From Desulfovibrio legallii (GTDB lineage: Bacteria > Desulfobacterota > Desulfovibrionia > Desulfovibrionales > Desulfovibrionaceae): 64,000 nt of DNA. Numbering within the stretch: the first letter of the stretch is position 1; every line of letters begins with the position of its first letter. Positions 63,621 to 64,000 of this stretch are shown here, piece by piece. The position numbers and the translations under genes were made by a program. The notes beneath the pieces are model-generated. The model was not told where the DNA came from and did no database searches. It worked only from the letters and a program-made list of their open reading frames with translations. The stretch lies in NCBI RefSeq assembly GCF_900102485.1, contig NZ_FNBX01000008.1:1-64000 (forward strand), read 5' to 3'.

Positions 63621-64000
63621 TCAAAAGCCGACCTGCCCGGCCTGAGAATCCGCTGCGGAACCAGCCCCGGAACCCGCTGCAGAACCGGCTTCCGTTCCCT
63701 GGGCCGCCGAGCCCTCTTCCACCGCCCGCTCCTGCGCTTCCTGCCGGATGGCCTCCAGCAGAGCTGCCTGGGCCGCGGGCATGGACAACTGCACCGTGCC
63801 GCCCGCCGCATTGCGGTGCCCGCCGCCGCCAAGGCGCGCGGCCACAGCCCGCACGTCCACCGGCCCAAAAGAACGCAGGCTGAACTTGCAGCGCTCCGGC
63901 GCGTCCTCCCGCAGCAGCACCGCCGCCCGCGTGCCGCGCAGCCGCCGCAGGTGCTCCACAAAGCCCTCCAGGTCTTCCTTCATGGCCTGGTGCCGACGAA
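63621..64000 (-). CDS. DHH-family phosphoesterase (NrnA-like), 5' end beyond window
   Basis: Only the last ~126 residues lie in the window; the frame runs off the right edge, so the DHH catalytic half is not seen. The C-terminal DHHA1 motif GGGGHRNAAGG is diagnostic, with CKFSLRSFGPVDVRAVAARL before it. Members degrade nano-RNA/pAp or bridge cyclic-di-nucleotide breakdown. The final ~35 residues are a Gly/Ala/Ser-rich tail. The order nrnA-truB-rpsO-pnp is the usual bacterial arrangement. Confidence 0.85.
   Translation of the reverse strand, partial: RRHQAMKEDLEGFVEHLRRLRGTRAAVLLREDAPERCKFSLRSFGPVDVRAVAARLGGGGHRNAAGGTVQLSMPAAQAALLEAIRQEAQERAVEEGSAAQGTEAGSAAGSGAGSAADSQAGQVGF

Overview
The window looks like a 64 kb chromosomal stretch from a GC-rich (roughly 65 % by eye) sulfate-reducing deltaproteobacterium of the Desulfovibrionaceae. 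The main clues are a DsrC with both C-terminal cysteines, an HdrCBA-Flx electron-transfer operon, IorAB, a TauE/SafE exporter with a partner membrane protein, Rex, and a flgI-flgJ-flgN-flgK-flgL-csrA-fliW block. I see no rRNA, phage, transposase, CRISPR array or plasmid function. The assignment is an inference from gene content; no search was run.

Layout. 1-6.7 kb: a long inverted repeat, iorBA and a TPR membrane protein on the minus strand, then proA-nadD-TPR on the plus strand. 6.8-12.5 kb (minus): TauE/SafE exporter and partner, a TerC/CBS membrane protein, and MutY with a Nudix domain. 12.5-21 kb: ppiB, a four-tRNA operon (Gly-Cys-Gly-Gly), paaK, rsfS-gpmI-zinc ribbon, a glycosyltransferase-like gene and acetyl-CoA synthetase. 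21-30 kb (minus): a C39-like protein, HdeD, then the flagellar hook/rod block with csrA and fliW. 30-36 kb: EamA, rdgB, and a surface-glycan-like set (NeuB family, LIC12162 transferase, Sel1 protein). 36-40 kb: dsrC, CBS-ACT protein, a secreted decapeptide-repeat protein, dnaJ, rpoZ. 40-44 kb: TtcA-like, M23 peptidase, dioxygenase, aroE-aroQ. 44.4-51.4 kb: hdrCBA-flxDB-flxC-flxA. 51.7-54.7 kb: a tandem HdeA-like protein, rex, cobS, nitroreductase. 55-60 kb (minus): sigma-54 activator, SPFH, NfeD and an unknown protein. 59.9-64 kb (minus): nrnA(partial)-truB-rpsO-pnp.

How the genes fit together. HdrABC-Flx, DsrC, Rex and IorAB form an anaerobic redox theme: Flx-Hdr couples NADH to ferredoxin and a thiol/disulfide protein (DsrC is the proposed partner in Desulfovibrio), Rex senses NADH/NAD, and IorAB, PaaK and Acs make or use acyl-CoAs linked to ferredoxin. 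CsrA-FliW sits behind the hook proteins it is expected to coordinate.

The least explained content lies between genes. One family is a ~150 bp MITE-like element with TAGAGC/GCTCTA ends, in three near-full and at least five partial copies. The other is a 23-24 bp hairpin with a fixed core and tail, in three copies. Both families abut gene ends, and the first supplies the stop codon of at least two genes.
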